Source: Theristus sp. LFF4_11
Lineage: Eukaryota; Nematoda; Chromadorea; Monhysterida; Xyalidae
Assembly: GCA_030248135.1 (NCBI GenBank)
Contig: JASANC010001822.1
Coordinates: 62,001-126,000, forward strand
Direction of reading: 5' to 3'
DNA length: 64,000 nt
Shown piece by piece: positions 11,301-22,242 of this stretch (position 1 is the first letter of the stretch; each line of letters opens with the position of its first letter). The translations under genes were made by a program, and so were the position numbers. The notes under the pieces were generated by a model, which was given only the letters and a program-made list of their open reading frames with translations, made no database searches and had not been told where the DNA came from.

Positions 11301-12991
11301 AAAAAAAATCGCCGTACTTTGTGAGTCCGCAATTCCTGAGCACCAGCGTGGTTAGCCGTTGACTTCGACGTATCACAGCGGCAATTACTTCAATCAATTC
11401 GGGACCCTGAACAATTTCTTGATGAACAACTACAACTGAAACTGTTGTTACCTGTTCAACGACCCATTACAACCAGTAGATCAGCACACTTACTAATCGC
11501 ACGTTTTCAATGATCAAACCCGTAAACCAAGTAGATCAGCACACTTACTAATCGCACGTTTTCAATGATCAAACCCGTAAACCAAGTACTGAACTGCAGC
11601 ACGGCGACAATAGGCACCAGGTCTCTGAAAAATAGAAATGCCACATAAATCAGCGATCATGACAATAATGCACTAGCAACTTTTAAATGAATTTGAATTT
11701 ACTTTGAATACAAATGAGTGAAGTCTTCCAAGCGCAGTGTGGTCGCCGTGTGCGTCGCGTAGATCTTCTCCATGTCCTGCACCAAAAAACAACGACACGT
11801 CGATACCACAAAAAACCATTCACATGGAGCTGTTTACAAATCTTGAGCAGAACAAACGGCAAATGTACTATCGCGGCCGGAATACCGCGGCCTGGTCGCG
11901 ATTGTCCAAGCCGCGATCGTCCGGGCCGCGATTGCCCACGCCGCGCTCTTTCAGGCCGCGATCTCTTGGGCCGCGTTCGTACGTACGAACAAACTGCTCA
12001 GTAACAGTTACAACCACAATACAAAAGTGACGTACCCAGACAACTTCGTCCCTCAGGGCCAGTCGATAGTAATCGCACATCGCAGCGTAACTCCGTCGAA
12101 AATTATCACACGGCAGAATGGGACGGCTGTGCGGCAGCTGTGGAAACTCGGCGTACAGATCGGTCGGCGAAAGATTTAGAACGAACCTGCTGTGTGCAAT
12201 TCGATAGGTGAGACGATCAACTAAGCAAAGTGAAAACTGCGAAAGCAAACAGTCGCAGCACCTGAGCACATCGTTGCAGCCGGGGAAGTAATGCTTGAGC
12301 GACTTGAGCAGTTCAATGGCCAGCTCCCGTGCGCTAACTTTCTGCGGTGCCTCGCCAACCGTGCGCACGTAGAAGCGTTTGCTGTCGTCGGCTATTATTT
12401 TCACCTGAAATCACGAATTGCGTAGTAACTAAGTGAAGGTTCGGCTGGGCGCAATGACGATATACTGAACGCGATAAACAACATAAAAGTGAGGACAGAT
12501 TCACACGAACCAGCGTATCATTTTCGATCTCTATTGACTTCAGTGCCAAAATGTGATAAGACGTATCCACCTGTAAAATGGAGATTACAGTTATGAAGCT
12601 GAGAAACAATTTATATTAGCAGTTACGTTACAATGTTACATACAAACAAACAAGCACATTCGCGCGCGTGCATGTTTGTGACTGACCGTAGATTCTTTTC
12701 GAAAGCCATCTGAGCAACAGTTTACCTGTAGTTTGTTCGCGGATTTTCCGGACAAGAAGAACAGTCGAAATTTTGAAATAACCTGAAGGTGAACACAAAA
12801 AATCAGAACAGTATTTCAAAACAGCTGTGAATCGCTACCGTCACAAAAATGAAGCAAAAGAAAAAATGTCAAAAAATCAAAAGAACTGACGCATATTCTC
12901 GTGTCCAATCGCTCTGGCTTTGAGCCGTAATCGACGCGGCAAATGTGACGAGTGTCCCAAAACTTTGCGCCGAGAATCGTTTTGGAGTTGC
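2368..12991 (-). CDS. CARMIL: CARMIL (capping protein, Arp2/3 and myosin-I linker) family protein
   Basis: CARMIL proteins bind actin capping protein at membranes and promote barbed-end actin assembly. Exons read in order on the minus strand. About 12991-12893 and 12787-12726 (SKFRLFFLSGKSANKLQ), 12570-12508 and 12402-12265 form the CARMIL PH-like region. 12190-12037 has NFRRSYAAMCDYYRL, a family signature. 11775-11699 and the exon ending near 11530 follow. Leucine-rich repeats lie at 11404-11315, 11220-11118, 10415-10229, 10108-10023, 9921-9713, 9400-9265, 9062-8912 and 8515-8267. The exon at 8027-7919 (NTTLSAIPFP) matches the post-LRR segment. Helical-domain exons lie at 6403-6242, 5827-5700, 5622-5450, 5291-5182 and 4958-4853. 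The low-complexity tail (4706-4334, 3595-3230, 3048-2895, 2679-2368) includes PAKPPGLPPKP, an SH3-binding type sequence. The first coding exon was not found. AATAAA overlaps the stop at 2368. Family assignment is firm, the tail model less so. Confidence 0.85.
4334..4570 (-). CDS. CARMIL: CARMIL tail exon with candidate capping-protein-binding motif
   Basis: This Ser/Thr/Asn-rich exon in the C-terminal half of CARMIL contains KKKLRLLDRNSRPKSIVNDG. The family's capping-protein-interaction motif is built around a conserved Arg-Pro-Lys preceded by Leu and polar residues, and it sits in this part of the tail. The RPK here is therefore the best candidate in the gene, although the upstream His/Thr positions of the consensus are not conserved. 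Donor site is about 4334 (GTGCGT). The alternative reading frames over this interval are less plausible because they break at the splice signals. Confidence 0.5.
6649..7230 (-). CDS. Possible small membrane-protein gene nested in a CARMIL intron
   Basis: On the minus strand a Met codon at about 7230 opens MTPTTELLILLAVLVSAIVY, a clear hydrophobic helix, up to a GTTTGT donor near 7167. The next AG acceptor, near 6722 (GTTCAG), starts a 73-bp block ending at a good donor (GTAAGG) near 6649. Joined in phase, this continues the hydrophobic run and then becomes acidic. Later exons were not identified. It lies inside the 7.9-6.4 kb CARMIL intron on the same strand. This is weak evidence. It may be a chance hydrophobic frame. 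Confidence 0.2.
10613..10745. mobile_element. MITE, AGCTGATTGGTT family, copy 2
   Basis: Both ends are intact: TACAACTAGCTGATTGGTTG on the left and its near-perfect inverse at the right end (CAACCAACCAATCAGCTAGTTGTA). The inverted repeat is about 30 bp and the whole element about 130 bp. It directly abuts the next MITE. Confidence 0.75.
10747..10999. mobile_element. Mariner-like MITE with CAGGGTGGGCC ends
   Basis: The left end CAGGGTGGGCCAAAAAACTA is preceded by TA. The right end is the inverse (TAGCTTTTTTGGCCGACCCTG) followed by CA, probably a mutated TA. At 253 bp with no coding capacity, the TA duplication and CAGGGTG ends fit non-autonomous Tc1/mariner elements. It is inserted next to the preceding MITE, in a CARMIL intron. 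Confidence 0.7.
11475..11584 (-). repeat. 55-bp tandem duplication containing a CARMIL 5' splice site
   Basis: Two back-to-back 55-bp copies (11475-11529, 11530-11584) appear identical. On the minus strand each contains the last coding bases of the exon encoding TWFTGLIIENVRL and the donor GTAAGT. The upstream donor gives the normal frame. Using the second donor would add VSVLIYLVYGFDH and then a stop. Confidence 0.85.
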
Positions 12992-13149
12992 CTGCATGCC
13001 GTGTTGGCTTTTAAAAACATGAACAAAAACAGAAAACAGATGGATCAGGCCCACGGGCCAAAGACCAGTTTTATAAAACTCAGTAGTACTCAATAAATTT
13101 TCATGAAGCCCCATAAAGTTTTATAAAGCCGAGTAGCCAACTCCTAACT

Positions 13150-13930
13150 GGACCGTTAACTTAGCGGTGGTTAGCAGCATCAGCAGCAAAATAATGCTTA
13201 AAACACACTAAAAATCAAGTATAAACGCCTATTTTACCTAATATTAGCGAAATTTTCAAGAAATACAAGCAAAAATAGTCAATTTTGGGCAAAAATTGAC
13301 TCATTTTATGACTTCGAAGATGAAAATTTATGGATAGATAGCTGACTGAGAATTTTTTTAGATAGATAATAGCTGAGCCGAAAAAACCTGTCTGATAGAG
13401 ATAGATTCGAAAATTTTTTTTGGTGGTGGGCCAGCCCCCCTAGAACAGAACAAGCCATAGTTGTTCTCCTTTTCATACAAGGACAACTACATCCAGCTGT
13501 TACACTCTCCTTCAATAGGGGGGGGGGGCTGGGGCCTGGGGGCATTTTCGAATCTATCTCTATCAAAGAGGTTTTTCGGCTCAGCTATTATCTGTCCATA
13601 AACTTTTTCAGCCAGCTATCCATCTAAAAAATTTTGTCTTCGAAGACATAAAATGAGACAATTTTGACCAAAATTGTCCATTTTTGCTCGAAATTCTTGA
13701 AAATTTTGCTAATTTTGGTTAAAATACGCGTTTATACTTGATTTTAGCATGTTTTAAGCATTATTTAGCTGTTTTATAGCTTTTTAGCGTTTTAGCTATC
13801 TATCTAATTTCAAAAATTTGACCCCCAAAGTCACATGCCCCCCCCGCACAGCTATCTATCTGGAAAATTTGCTCCAGCTATCTATATCGCCCCCCCCCCC
13901 CCAAAACCCCCCGGCTCTGGAACAACTATG
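13150..13930. repeat. Palindromic repeat with TATCTATC/poly-C signature, copy 1
   Basis: The segment around 13190-13410 (TAAAAATCAAGTATAAACGC, a GACTTCGAAGA motif, GATAGATAGCTG) recurs inverted at about 13550-13800, giving a large hairpin with a loop of about 130 bp. Runs of C or G flank it. A second copy of the right half lies at 43727-43943 plus 45517-45740, split by a foldback transposon. Open frames here are low-complexity artefacts. Confidence 0.65.
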
Positions 13931-14210
13931 GAACAAGTATGTCATCCTCCGTGGGGGATCAAACCCGCCACATTCTGGATTGAAGGCGGGCGTGGTAACC
14001 ACCGAGGCGACACGACGAACAGTACCGAAGACGAGGGGGGTGGGGGGTACACCCCCCCCAGAGCACCCGAGACCTCGGCGTGGGGGGTGGGGGGGTCACG
14101 TGACACCCACCCCCCCAAAACCTGACATTGGACCATCCACATCCCCCCCCCCCTCGAAATTTACTAGACACCCACCCACCCCCCCCCCCCCCCTACATGG
14201 ACCTAACACC

Positions 14211-14403
14211 TAAAGGCGCGTTTAGCAATTACATAGTTTTTTGTGCGTACGCACGGACACGACACGTAAAAAATGGCCACGCGATTTAGAAATCGTGTCG
14301 TGTGTGCTATCTTAATGCATTACGGACACGATTAGTTTGCGCACGGGATTTAGAACGACGTTTGTGCGTACGGCCGAAAAACTAAATGGTGTTTCCGCCT
14401 TAA
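14211..14403. mobile_element. MITE with TTTAGCAATTA...AAAGGCG ends, copy 1
   Basis: An approximately 190-bp segment running from AAAGGCGCGTTTAGCAATTA through GTGCGTACGCAC, GCCACGCGATTTAGAAATCG and GCGCACGG to TAGTTTTT..CCGCCTTAA recurs in inverted orientation at 21318-21501, inside an intron of the calponin-homology gene. Its ends are imperfect inverted repeats (AAAGGCG/CGCCTT). Confidence 0.6.
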
Positions 14404-15130
14404 GTAACAGTGACACCCCCAAAAATTTTCTCGGACCGCCCAAAAATCATGATTTTTTGTCTTTAAAGTCCATAATATGAGCTAAATATATGATAACTTG
14501 ACATTCTTCATTGTAATTTCAAAGATTTTGCAGCAAAATTTAGCGTTTTTCCTTCAAAATATAAGCGAAAAAATCTCATGGGTGGGGTGGGGGTGTGCAC
14601 CCCCCAGAAATTTTTCTACAATAGTGCACCCCTCATGGCCCACGCCTGGGGGTGTGAGTGTGACTGTACCATGAGTCCATGACTGACACCCCGCCACTGA
14701 AAAATTTTCGGCACGCACCCCCCACGTGACGACTGACGACACACCACCCCTCGAAAATTTGCTTTCGCCTTCGGTACTGACGACGAATACTATTGAGTAT
14801 TATAAAACTGGCCCCACCCAAGTTTTTTTGCTCGATGATGATGGCCACAAAAATGTTGAAGATCTTGTGTGGAGAAAAATGAAATTGAAGACTGAAGAAA
14901 TCAAAAAATACATGAATACTGTGCACGTGCCGTACCGCGTATGTATGCGAAAATATCCAACGACGGCGATGAGGATCGAGTGGACATTCTTCTGTTGCGC
15001 TCCGTCCCGTCCCGTCACCACTCACTCACTCACTCACCAGGGTTGCTGAAAACAAAAAAATAGTCATTTTTGTTTAAAAAAAATGAAAAAAATAAAAGTT
15101 GTGCGGCCGACTCAATCAGGGAGTTCTGTA

Positions 15131-16170
15131 TAAAAACACCGCAGCGGTGTTTCACCGCACCGATGAAAACACCGCACGGTGTGATTTATGGAACGGGTTG
15201 GGTCCGCATGAATATAGGGTGTGGTACCAACAGATTTTCTGCCGTTAATAAAGTTTTTTTTGTTTTTCGTGATTATCTTGTGATGTTTGCTGATTAACGA
15301 ATGATTAACAGTGACCATTCTTCTGATAACGTAACACATAACGTCGCCCAGATCACGATTTCCTCGGCCGATTTCGACGATCGATGGCTCAATCAACTCA
15401 GCAGAGCATCCGGAACACGATGATGTGTCGATTGTGGTTGGTTTTGTTTTTATTTAACATTGCTCGTTCTGCAATAAAAAATTTACGAAAAAACACAAAA
15501 CACCAATTTATTGTGATTTGGATTTTTTTCGATTTTCAGAAAACCGTGAAAACCACAAACGAGGCATCATCGTCTTCCGGGTACTCCGCTGAGTTTATTG
15601 ATGTCTTGATGAGCCGATTTGACCGACGGAATCGCCGGCCAGGTCGATTTGAAAATTTCAACCATTTACACAGTGAAGAATGAAGATAGGCAAAAGTGTC
15701 AAATTTTCAAATTGACCTGGCCGGCGATTCCGCCGGCCGAATCGGCCGATCAGCGTCTTAATCGGAAGCTCGGGACGTTCGGAATACGATGCAAACTCAT
15801 TTGCGGCCGGTCCAGCAATTTTTTATTGCAGAACGAGCAATGTTAAATAAAACCAAGACCAACCACAATCGACACATCATCGTGTTCCGGATGCTCTGCT
15901 GAGTTGATTGAGCCATCGATCGTCGAAATCGGCCGAAGAAATCGTGATCTGGGCGACGTTATGTGTTACGTTATCAGAAGAATGGTCACTGTTAATCATT
16001 CGTTAATCAGCAAACATCACAAGATAACCACGAAAAACAAAAAAAAACTTTATTAACGGCATAAAATCTGTTGGTACCACACCCTATATTCATGCCGACC
16101 AACCCGTTCCATAAATCACACGGTGCGGTGTTTTCATCGGTGCGGTGTTTTCCCCACTGCGGTGTTTTTA
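15131..16170. mobile_element. 1.04-kb foldback (long-TIR) element
   Basis: The element starts TAAAAACACCGCAG and ends CTGCGGTGTTTTTA. Left-arm features recur in reverse order on the right arm: CACCGCACGG, GTGTGGTACCAACAGATTTT, the AACGTAACACATAACGTCG region and GACACATCATCGTGTTCCGG. A second inverted pair lies near the centre (CGGCCAGGTCGATTTGAAAA around 15640 and its inverse around 15710). Almost the whole unit can fold back on itself. No transposase frame and no clear target duplication were found. Adjacent TTTGCTTTCGCCTT (14758) and its inverse (16193) suggest it sits in another inverted-repeat element. Confidence 0.75.
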
Positions 16171-16505
16171 GCAATTACCGTCAGGAGACTAAAGGCGAAA
16201 GCAAATTTTCGAGATTTTTTTTCAGGTGTCGTCGTCGTCGTCGTCATCGTCGTGTCGTCTTAGTGTTCGAAATTTTTTTTAAACATAAAAAAATTTAAAA
16301 CGGGATTTTTTAATTTAAAATTTCTTAGTTTCATTAAAGGATTTCATTTATTAAAAAACGAATTTTTTCCATCGAAATTGTACTTTCATCTGAAAATGCG
16401 CTAAAGACACTTTCCACATTTCCAGTTTCGTGTGGACTTTGTTTTTGGCAGAATTTTTTGACAATTTCTACTTTCAGGTTAAAGATCGACGAGCAAAGTC
16501 CAGAT

Positions 16506-17549
16506 TAGGGTTAGGGGCTTTGAAAAAAAATTTTTTTTTTAATTTTTTTTTTCGTTTTTTTTTTTTTTTAATTTGGATTTTTTTTTCAAACTTAAAAAAA
16601 AAATTTGAAAAATTTTTCTTCTACTTTGCTCTGAAAATTCGATTTATGGCATAATTTTTTGAAAGTTCAAACCAAATTTTCTTCCCAACTTCTTTGTGTG
16701 CTTAGGTACATGTCATTATTTGGTCATTTTGACCGACGTACTCCATGTTTTTCGATTTGGATGACTTCTAGAGTCAATTTTTAGCGTTGAAATGACTTAA
16801 CTGAATTGAAATATCGTTTCAGAAATCGTTTTCTTGCAACTTAGAACATGTTTTTTCAGTCGGTAGGCCATGAGATGAACATGATATTTTGTTGATTGGC
16901 GTATGTTATAGGTCTACAATGGAGTTGTGCGATATATTGTTAAACAATTGGAGCGGAGATGTTGGTTAATACCACATCACACGACCGTTTTTCAGATACC
17001 CGATAACATGGCCACATGTTAAAACTTGCGTGCTGAGCTAAACTAACGTGTTAAACTTGCGTCTGTCAGTTGCCGCAACGTGATCGCGAAATCATGGTAC
17101 GTGTTTTCGATACGATGATTTGAAGAGTGGGCTCTCGCCATGTGGCAGATAGCATAGCTGGTTGAACCTGAAAGTAAGTGTCTTGGGGGGGGGCGACCGG
17201 GTCGACAGGGGTTGCCGACTTAGCTACAGCAAACAGGAATTTTTGAACACAGTCAAATTTTGGTAATTTTCTAAAGAGGAACAACTAAGAACGGTTCAAT
17301 ATTCAAGTACACGTCGAAAATTGTCCTGTTTTACTGTTGAAAATGCAACTTTCCCTCTATGAAATGGACATAATTTCAATAAAACACGATTTTCGCTCTT
17401 ATAGTTTTCCGGATCGTTCTGAAAATAGTCTGGATGAACTCAGCTCGACGAGACGCTTCGAATAAACCTAACTTGTAAAAAAAAATTTTTTTTTTTAAAT
17501 TTTTTTTTTAATTTAAAAAAAAATCCGGATTTTTTTTCCCCTAACCCTA
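16506..17549. mobile_element. hAT-like MITE family 1 (TAGGGTTAGGGG ends), copy A
   Basis: 1044 bp, starting TAGGGTTAGGGG and ending CCCCTAACCCTA. The 8-bp GTCCAGAT is present on both sides (16498-16505 and 17550-17557). An 8-bp duplication plus ends beginning TAGGG is the hAT-superfamily pattern. The interior is A/T-rich with long poly-A/poly-T runs near both ends and carries no transposase. Any reading frame in it (for example MFLFRKLPKF on the minus strand) recurs only because the element is repeated. Confidence 0.9.
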
Positions 17550-17574
17550 GTCCAGATACCATTGGTATCATGAT

Positions 17575-18298
17575 TAGGGTTGTTAACGCAACGCTTCATT
17601 ATGATATGCGCCTGCCCCGCATCCGCATTGCTTGCTCATTGCTCATGATCCGTGATTAAAAAAAAACAAAAATGCCGATTTTGTTTAATTCGAAAAAAAT
17701 TTCTTCTAATATGCTCTGAAAACCTCAAATTTGGCACAATTTTTCGAAAGTTCAACAAAAATTTTCTTTGATATTACCTCGTAAAACCGTCAGCAGTCGA
17801 TTTTGGACCGTTTTACCGACTGATTTTAGGCTTCGACAACTGCGATGACGTTTTTGAGCGTCCCAAAGGTTGGCTTACCATTTCCGATGCAGATAAGATG
17901 ACGATTCGCCTCGCAATCTGAATTCTGAGCGTCCGAGCTGCTCCGTTTGCAAGCGTTACGTTGTCTGGTTGCTGTTTCGTGTCCTGTCGTCGCGACATCA
18001 TCAGAATTAATCGAATTTCAAGCCGGTATGTGTGTTTTTACTTGGGCTGGAGACAATTAGTGACATTTTGGTGGTCAAAACACAAGAGGCATGGTAAAGG
18101 TTTGGAAAAGAGATAAATGAGGTCACCCAAACAAAATCTGGAAAGTTCCGCCATACGGGAGTCATTCGGAAGGCGCTTGCACAAATGTGGTTCTTCGAAC
18201 TCCCTGGTTAATTTAACACATACACAACTTTGATTTTTAAAAATTTAAAAAAAATTTAAACAAAACAAAAATGGCGATTTTTGTTTTTAACAACCCTA
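17575..18298. mobile_element. hAT-like MITE family 2 (TAGGGTTGTTAA ends)
   Basis: 724 bp, starting TAGGGTTGTTAA and ending TTAACAACCCTA. It is flanked by ATCATGAT (17567-17574) and ATTATGAT (18299-18306), an 8-bp duplication with one mismatch. It lies 25 bp from the preceding element and has a different interior, so it is a second related family. No transposase was seen. Confidence 0.8.
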
Positions 18299-18651
18299 AT
18301 TATGATCCGATATCCATATCCGATACCGACATCCAGATACCAACCCCCACCCATGATTATGTTTCGCTGAAATTTTTTAGGCAAAAAGCTAAATGTCGCT
18401 ACAAATGCTTTGAAATGACAATGAAGAATGTCAAATTATCATGTTTAATGAGCTTTTTATGTCAATGTCATGCACCAATGATTTATGTCGATCACGCACA
18501 AAAACAACAATTAGACAGAGCAAGAGAATTAAGGTCACGGATTGAAAGCTGAAACGAGTCGATTCTTTTTAGTCTAAATGTTAAGAATTGGAGAGACAAG
18601 AACTCAGAATGTATCAGTTTTTTTGGATTTTTAAATGTTTTAATCGTCACT

Positions 18652-19974
18652 TTATTTGTCGCCCTCATCCTCGTTTTGATCGGCCGGATCGGCGGTACCG
18701 TTCTTTTCACTTTTCTGACTCTTCTGGCTCTTTTGGCTTTTTTGGCTCTTCTGGCTTTTTTGACTTTTTTGGCTTTTCTGACTTTTTGATTTGGCCTGCG
18801 GTAAAAGTGTGAACGAAAAATTAGAAAAACTTATGGTTTCCATTCAACCACTGAAAACAGCTATCAAAAAAAATTAATCAGCTGGTGTGCTGCTTTTGCA
18901 TCGGGCCCACTGATTGCTCAACTCAACATAATCCATCAGCGTTTTCTAGGTTGCAAATGCCAGAGCACAAATTGCATTCGTTTTATATTGTCAATTTTTT
19001 AGGTTCTGCGACTCAATGCGTTTGAAGATGTAGAAAGGAAAACTAGTTTCAATCATTATGTGGCCATTCAAAACAGCCTAAGAGACCCGGCCTTATTTGA
19101 GGGAGTCGTATCACTTCACTAATTTTAAATTCCCGCGTCATGCAAGAAACTAAAGTTGCAGGTACAGTTGTGCCGAAGGTCAACTCTTCTACTTTTGCAG
19201 CTTTAGTTGCCACGTTTTCTTAACGTCTTGGGCGAAGTGAGTGGCCGAACACCCCCCCCCCCCCACAAACCGATTTGACCGATCGGTCGCTTTTCGGTGC
19301 TTTCTCCTCCGTCGGCAGCTGCGTCTCCTCCTCCTTGTTCGATGCTTGCTCCTTCTTGCTCGTCTCGCGATCACTGACGGCGGTCTTCATTTCGCCCGAC
19401 AAAGTATCGCCCGGCTTCTTCTGCTGTGGCGCTCCAGTTGGCGGGGCAGCTGCGGGCGGCTGAGGTGCGCCCTTGTCCTTCTTCTTCTTTTTTCCGCAGC
19501 ATCCGGCTGTGATGAGAAATCTATTTTTGTGGTCGCTAAGACTGTATTTGGGAAACTTTGAATGAACGTTTAAAAAGCGCCATTTAAATAAAAAAAGTGT
19601 GTGTACTTTGCAAGACTGCGATGGATTTTTGGAATTCTGTTCTGCACAGCAAGTGGTTAGGAGTAACCAGTTCGTAAAACACATGAAAATGCTCGCGTTC
19701 GCTACATGGATAAGTCGGAGGAAGCCGTCGATGTGTAGTTTTTCTGGGAAGCATACGCGCGAGTGTCTTATTCGTTGCCCTTGGTATTTGGATACATACG
19801 GACTTGTCAACCGCGTATTTCGTTCCTTCAAGGGAACTTGGCACTGGTTTTGCGTAGCGGTAAACGTAAAAGCGAACCTGTGGTGAGCGAAATCGGAAGC
19901 ATCACACCAACAACAGCAACGAGAAAGATCAGCGGAAGCGAAGATGATACGTCAATAGCCACAAGCGCATACAT
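18652..19974 (-). CDS. Unrecognised 158-aa single-pass membrane protein with Lys-rich tail and QKS repeats
   Basis: Three exons join in phase: 19974-19878, 19506-19271 and 18795-18652, total 477 nt including the stop. Residues 1-32 form a hydrophobic segment (MYALVAIDVSS, LIFLVAVVGV) that is likely a membrane anchor. It is followed by CCGKKKKKDKG, a Cys pair and Lys cluster typical of a cytosolic membrane edge and a possible acylation site. A Pro/Ala-rich linker, an alternating Lys/Glu-rich segment and about eight QKS tripeptides (a 9-bp minisatellite in the exon) follow, and the protein ends NEDEGDK. The stop codon TAA is part of AATAAA. The layout resembles the anchor and linker of synaptotagmin-like proteins, but no C2 domain follows. 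Function unknown. Codon phase across both introns supports a real gene. Confidence 0.6.
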
Positions 19975-20933
19975 GATGATTTCTTGAATGTCTGGCGAAG
20001 GCAGCGCGCTCAGATTTCGATTGGATGATTTTCACCGGCTCCTGCAGTGTCAGTAGTGGATGTGGTTGGAGTAAAAAACGCTATTGGAAGTGTCAGAAAT
20101 GAATCGCTCTGCTTGGATAAAGCTCGTTTTATATGAACAGCCTCAGTGGTAAAGATATCTTCCGTAATTATCGAATTATAATTATGCCACTAATCCCTCA
20201 ACACAAGGTGAACCAAAGAAGGTTCCAACTTCAAAATGCTCTCACTGGCTTAAAAATTGAAACACTGAACACTTTAGGAGTTTTTTATATAAGTTTTTTG
20301 GCTTACACGTTTAGTTTATTTTTTACGGTGTAATATTAAAAATTAGCAATTTTGACGCAAAAAGATTTTTGTTTTTATTACCAGCAGTTATCATCAACGT
20401 CCGTTTCAAAAAACTCAGATGAAATGAATACACATAGGTAATTATACTAGGCGTTGGCAGTGAATATAAACTGCTATTAAGTTTTTATTTCGTGAACGGC
20501 GTGTCACTTGATATCTGATGTTATCAACTTTAAAAAACAACGTCAATCCGCCTGCAGAAATAAATTAATCGACAAAAAATAAGATTCTTAAAATAAATAT
20601 TGAAGAGACATGACGGATAAATGCAAAAGCAAAATTCAAGCAACGCTGCAGCGCAAGAACGGTCGTCTAAAATTGGCGTTTGAGTATCGAGCAAACCTGC
20701 CGCTTCTACCTCCACAGCGTCGAACTGCTGGCAGTGACCGACCACTCCCCCAACAATGAAATCATAGCACAACAACGATTAAATGAAAGAAGCACCCATA
20801 ATTAGCAATTTGTCTTGTCCATTTCAAAGTTTAAAAAGAAATAAGCGATTTCGTTCAACGTTCGATCAACAAAATCAATTCAAAAGTTTATATCACCAAA
20901 TTTGTTTTTAATCAAATCATCCGTTCGTTCGTC

Positions 20934-21874
20934 TCAGATGCCCTTCGGTGCTGGCTTGCCAGCCGCTTTGCACTGAAAAAAGAAACACGATATGAAATAT
21001 TGTTTGACATACATGAATGTGCACAATTTGCAAAATTTGAAAAAAAGGAGAACTAGCAATCGTACGTGACGACCGAGCGACAACAGACACATGATCACCG
21101 AGTACAGGTCACGGTTTTCGAAAAGATCAACCGACTGAAACGTCTCCTCCACGGGCACGCCTAGCTTCTTCGCAGCTTCAACGAATGCATTGATGTTCTC
21201 CATGCATGCAAAATTCGAGATTGGTTTCTGGATCTTTTTCACTGCACCATTTTCGAGACCGTTTGCAAATCTGAAAAAAAGAGAAATGTAGAAGATGGCA
21301 ACCAAGCGGCACTCAACCCTTAAAAGGCGGAAACACCATTTAGTTTTTTGTTCGCACGCACAAACGTCGTTCTAAATGCTGTGCGCGAACTAATTGGGTC
21401 CGCAATGCAGAAGATAACACGATTTCTAAATCGCGTGGCCATTTTTTAAGTGTCGTGCCCGTGCATACGCACAAAAAACTAATTGCTAAAACTCCCTTTA
21501 GAGGTTTTGCAAAGAAATTACAGAAACTTAGTGTTTTTTTAAATGCATGTTCAAAATTCAACGTGTAAATTCCGATTTTAACTTCAGTGACAAACTTGCA
21601 GAGTAATGTGCCGTCTTTTAGCAGTTTCAGAAAGTTGTCCCGTGAACCGCTTGTGTTGATGTTTTCGCCGGACACTTCATTAATCCATTCGAGACAATTC
21701 GCTGCCAACTCTTCGTCAAATTTGCCCATTTGCTGGAGAAAAATGTAGTTTCTGTTGGCACATTGGCAAAGAACTTTTTATATCGTACATACTTTTCTAG
21801 TTTCTTAAAAAATCTACTTTTACCTTTGCATGAACTGCAGAGCCAAGCCCACCAGCGCCAGTGCGGAGAGCCAT
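20934..21874 (-). CDS. Calponin-homology (transgelin/Mp20-like) protein, 143 aa
   Basis: Four exons join in phase: 21874-21824, 21732-21596, 21270-21066 and 20972-20934. After [17 protein letters not shown] comes a single calponin-homology domain. Recognisable pieces are the start of helix 1 ([13 protein letters not shown]), the core [12 protein letters not shown] spanning the exon 2/3 junction, [20 protein letters not shown], and [19 protein letters not shown]. Such proteins bind or cross-link actin, typically in muscle. The usual C-terminal calponin-like repeat is absent and the protein ends GKPAPKGI, so it is shorter than typical transgelins (about 190-200 aa). A MITE sits in the intron between exons 2 and 3. 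Confidence 0.85.
21318..21501. mobile_element. MITE with TTTAGCAATTA...AAAGGCG ends, copy 2 (intronic)
   Basis: Inverted copy of the 14211-14403 element: it starts TTAAAAGGCGGAAACACCAT, passes AACGTCGTTCTAAAT and GATTTCTAAATCGCGTGGCC, and ends TAATTGCTAAAACTCCCTTTA. It lies within intron 2 of the calponin-homology gene. Confidence 0.65.
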
Positions 21875-22242
21875 GCCGGGAAAACGGGCTAATTTGTTGT
21901 TTTTTAATGCAAAACAAATGATTATCTTTGCTTTTCTAGTTATTATTTCTGCTTTGAAAAGCCGAAATTATGAACCGCGCAATATGAGGATGTCTGAAAA
22001 GAATGTACATACCACATGTCTAAGTATCAACTTTCACAGATTTTGATGGAAATGTCGCAGGAGCTTCCAAGCTTTAAAAACAAAACATCTGAGACGCTCA
22101 ACCGTGAGACCATGTGGTGTAAAAGAGCAACGCTAAACGTAGAATAACAAGTTGCGCGTGTTCACCGCAAACAGATGGTCAAGTTTTGTGAAATGGAAGT
22201 TTGAATATCACATTTACCGTAGTCTTGTACATGAGGCCTACC

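Noticed and set aside
13818..14213. Pro-rich 131-codon open frame
   Set aside because: Produced by poly-C tracts in a palindromic repeat, with no splice or homology support.
18271..18552. 93-codon plus-strand frame
   Set aside because: Starts within the right end of a hAT-like element and has no domain or splice context.
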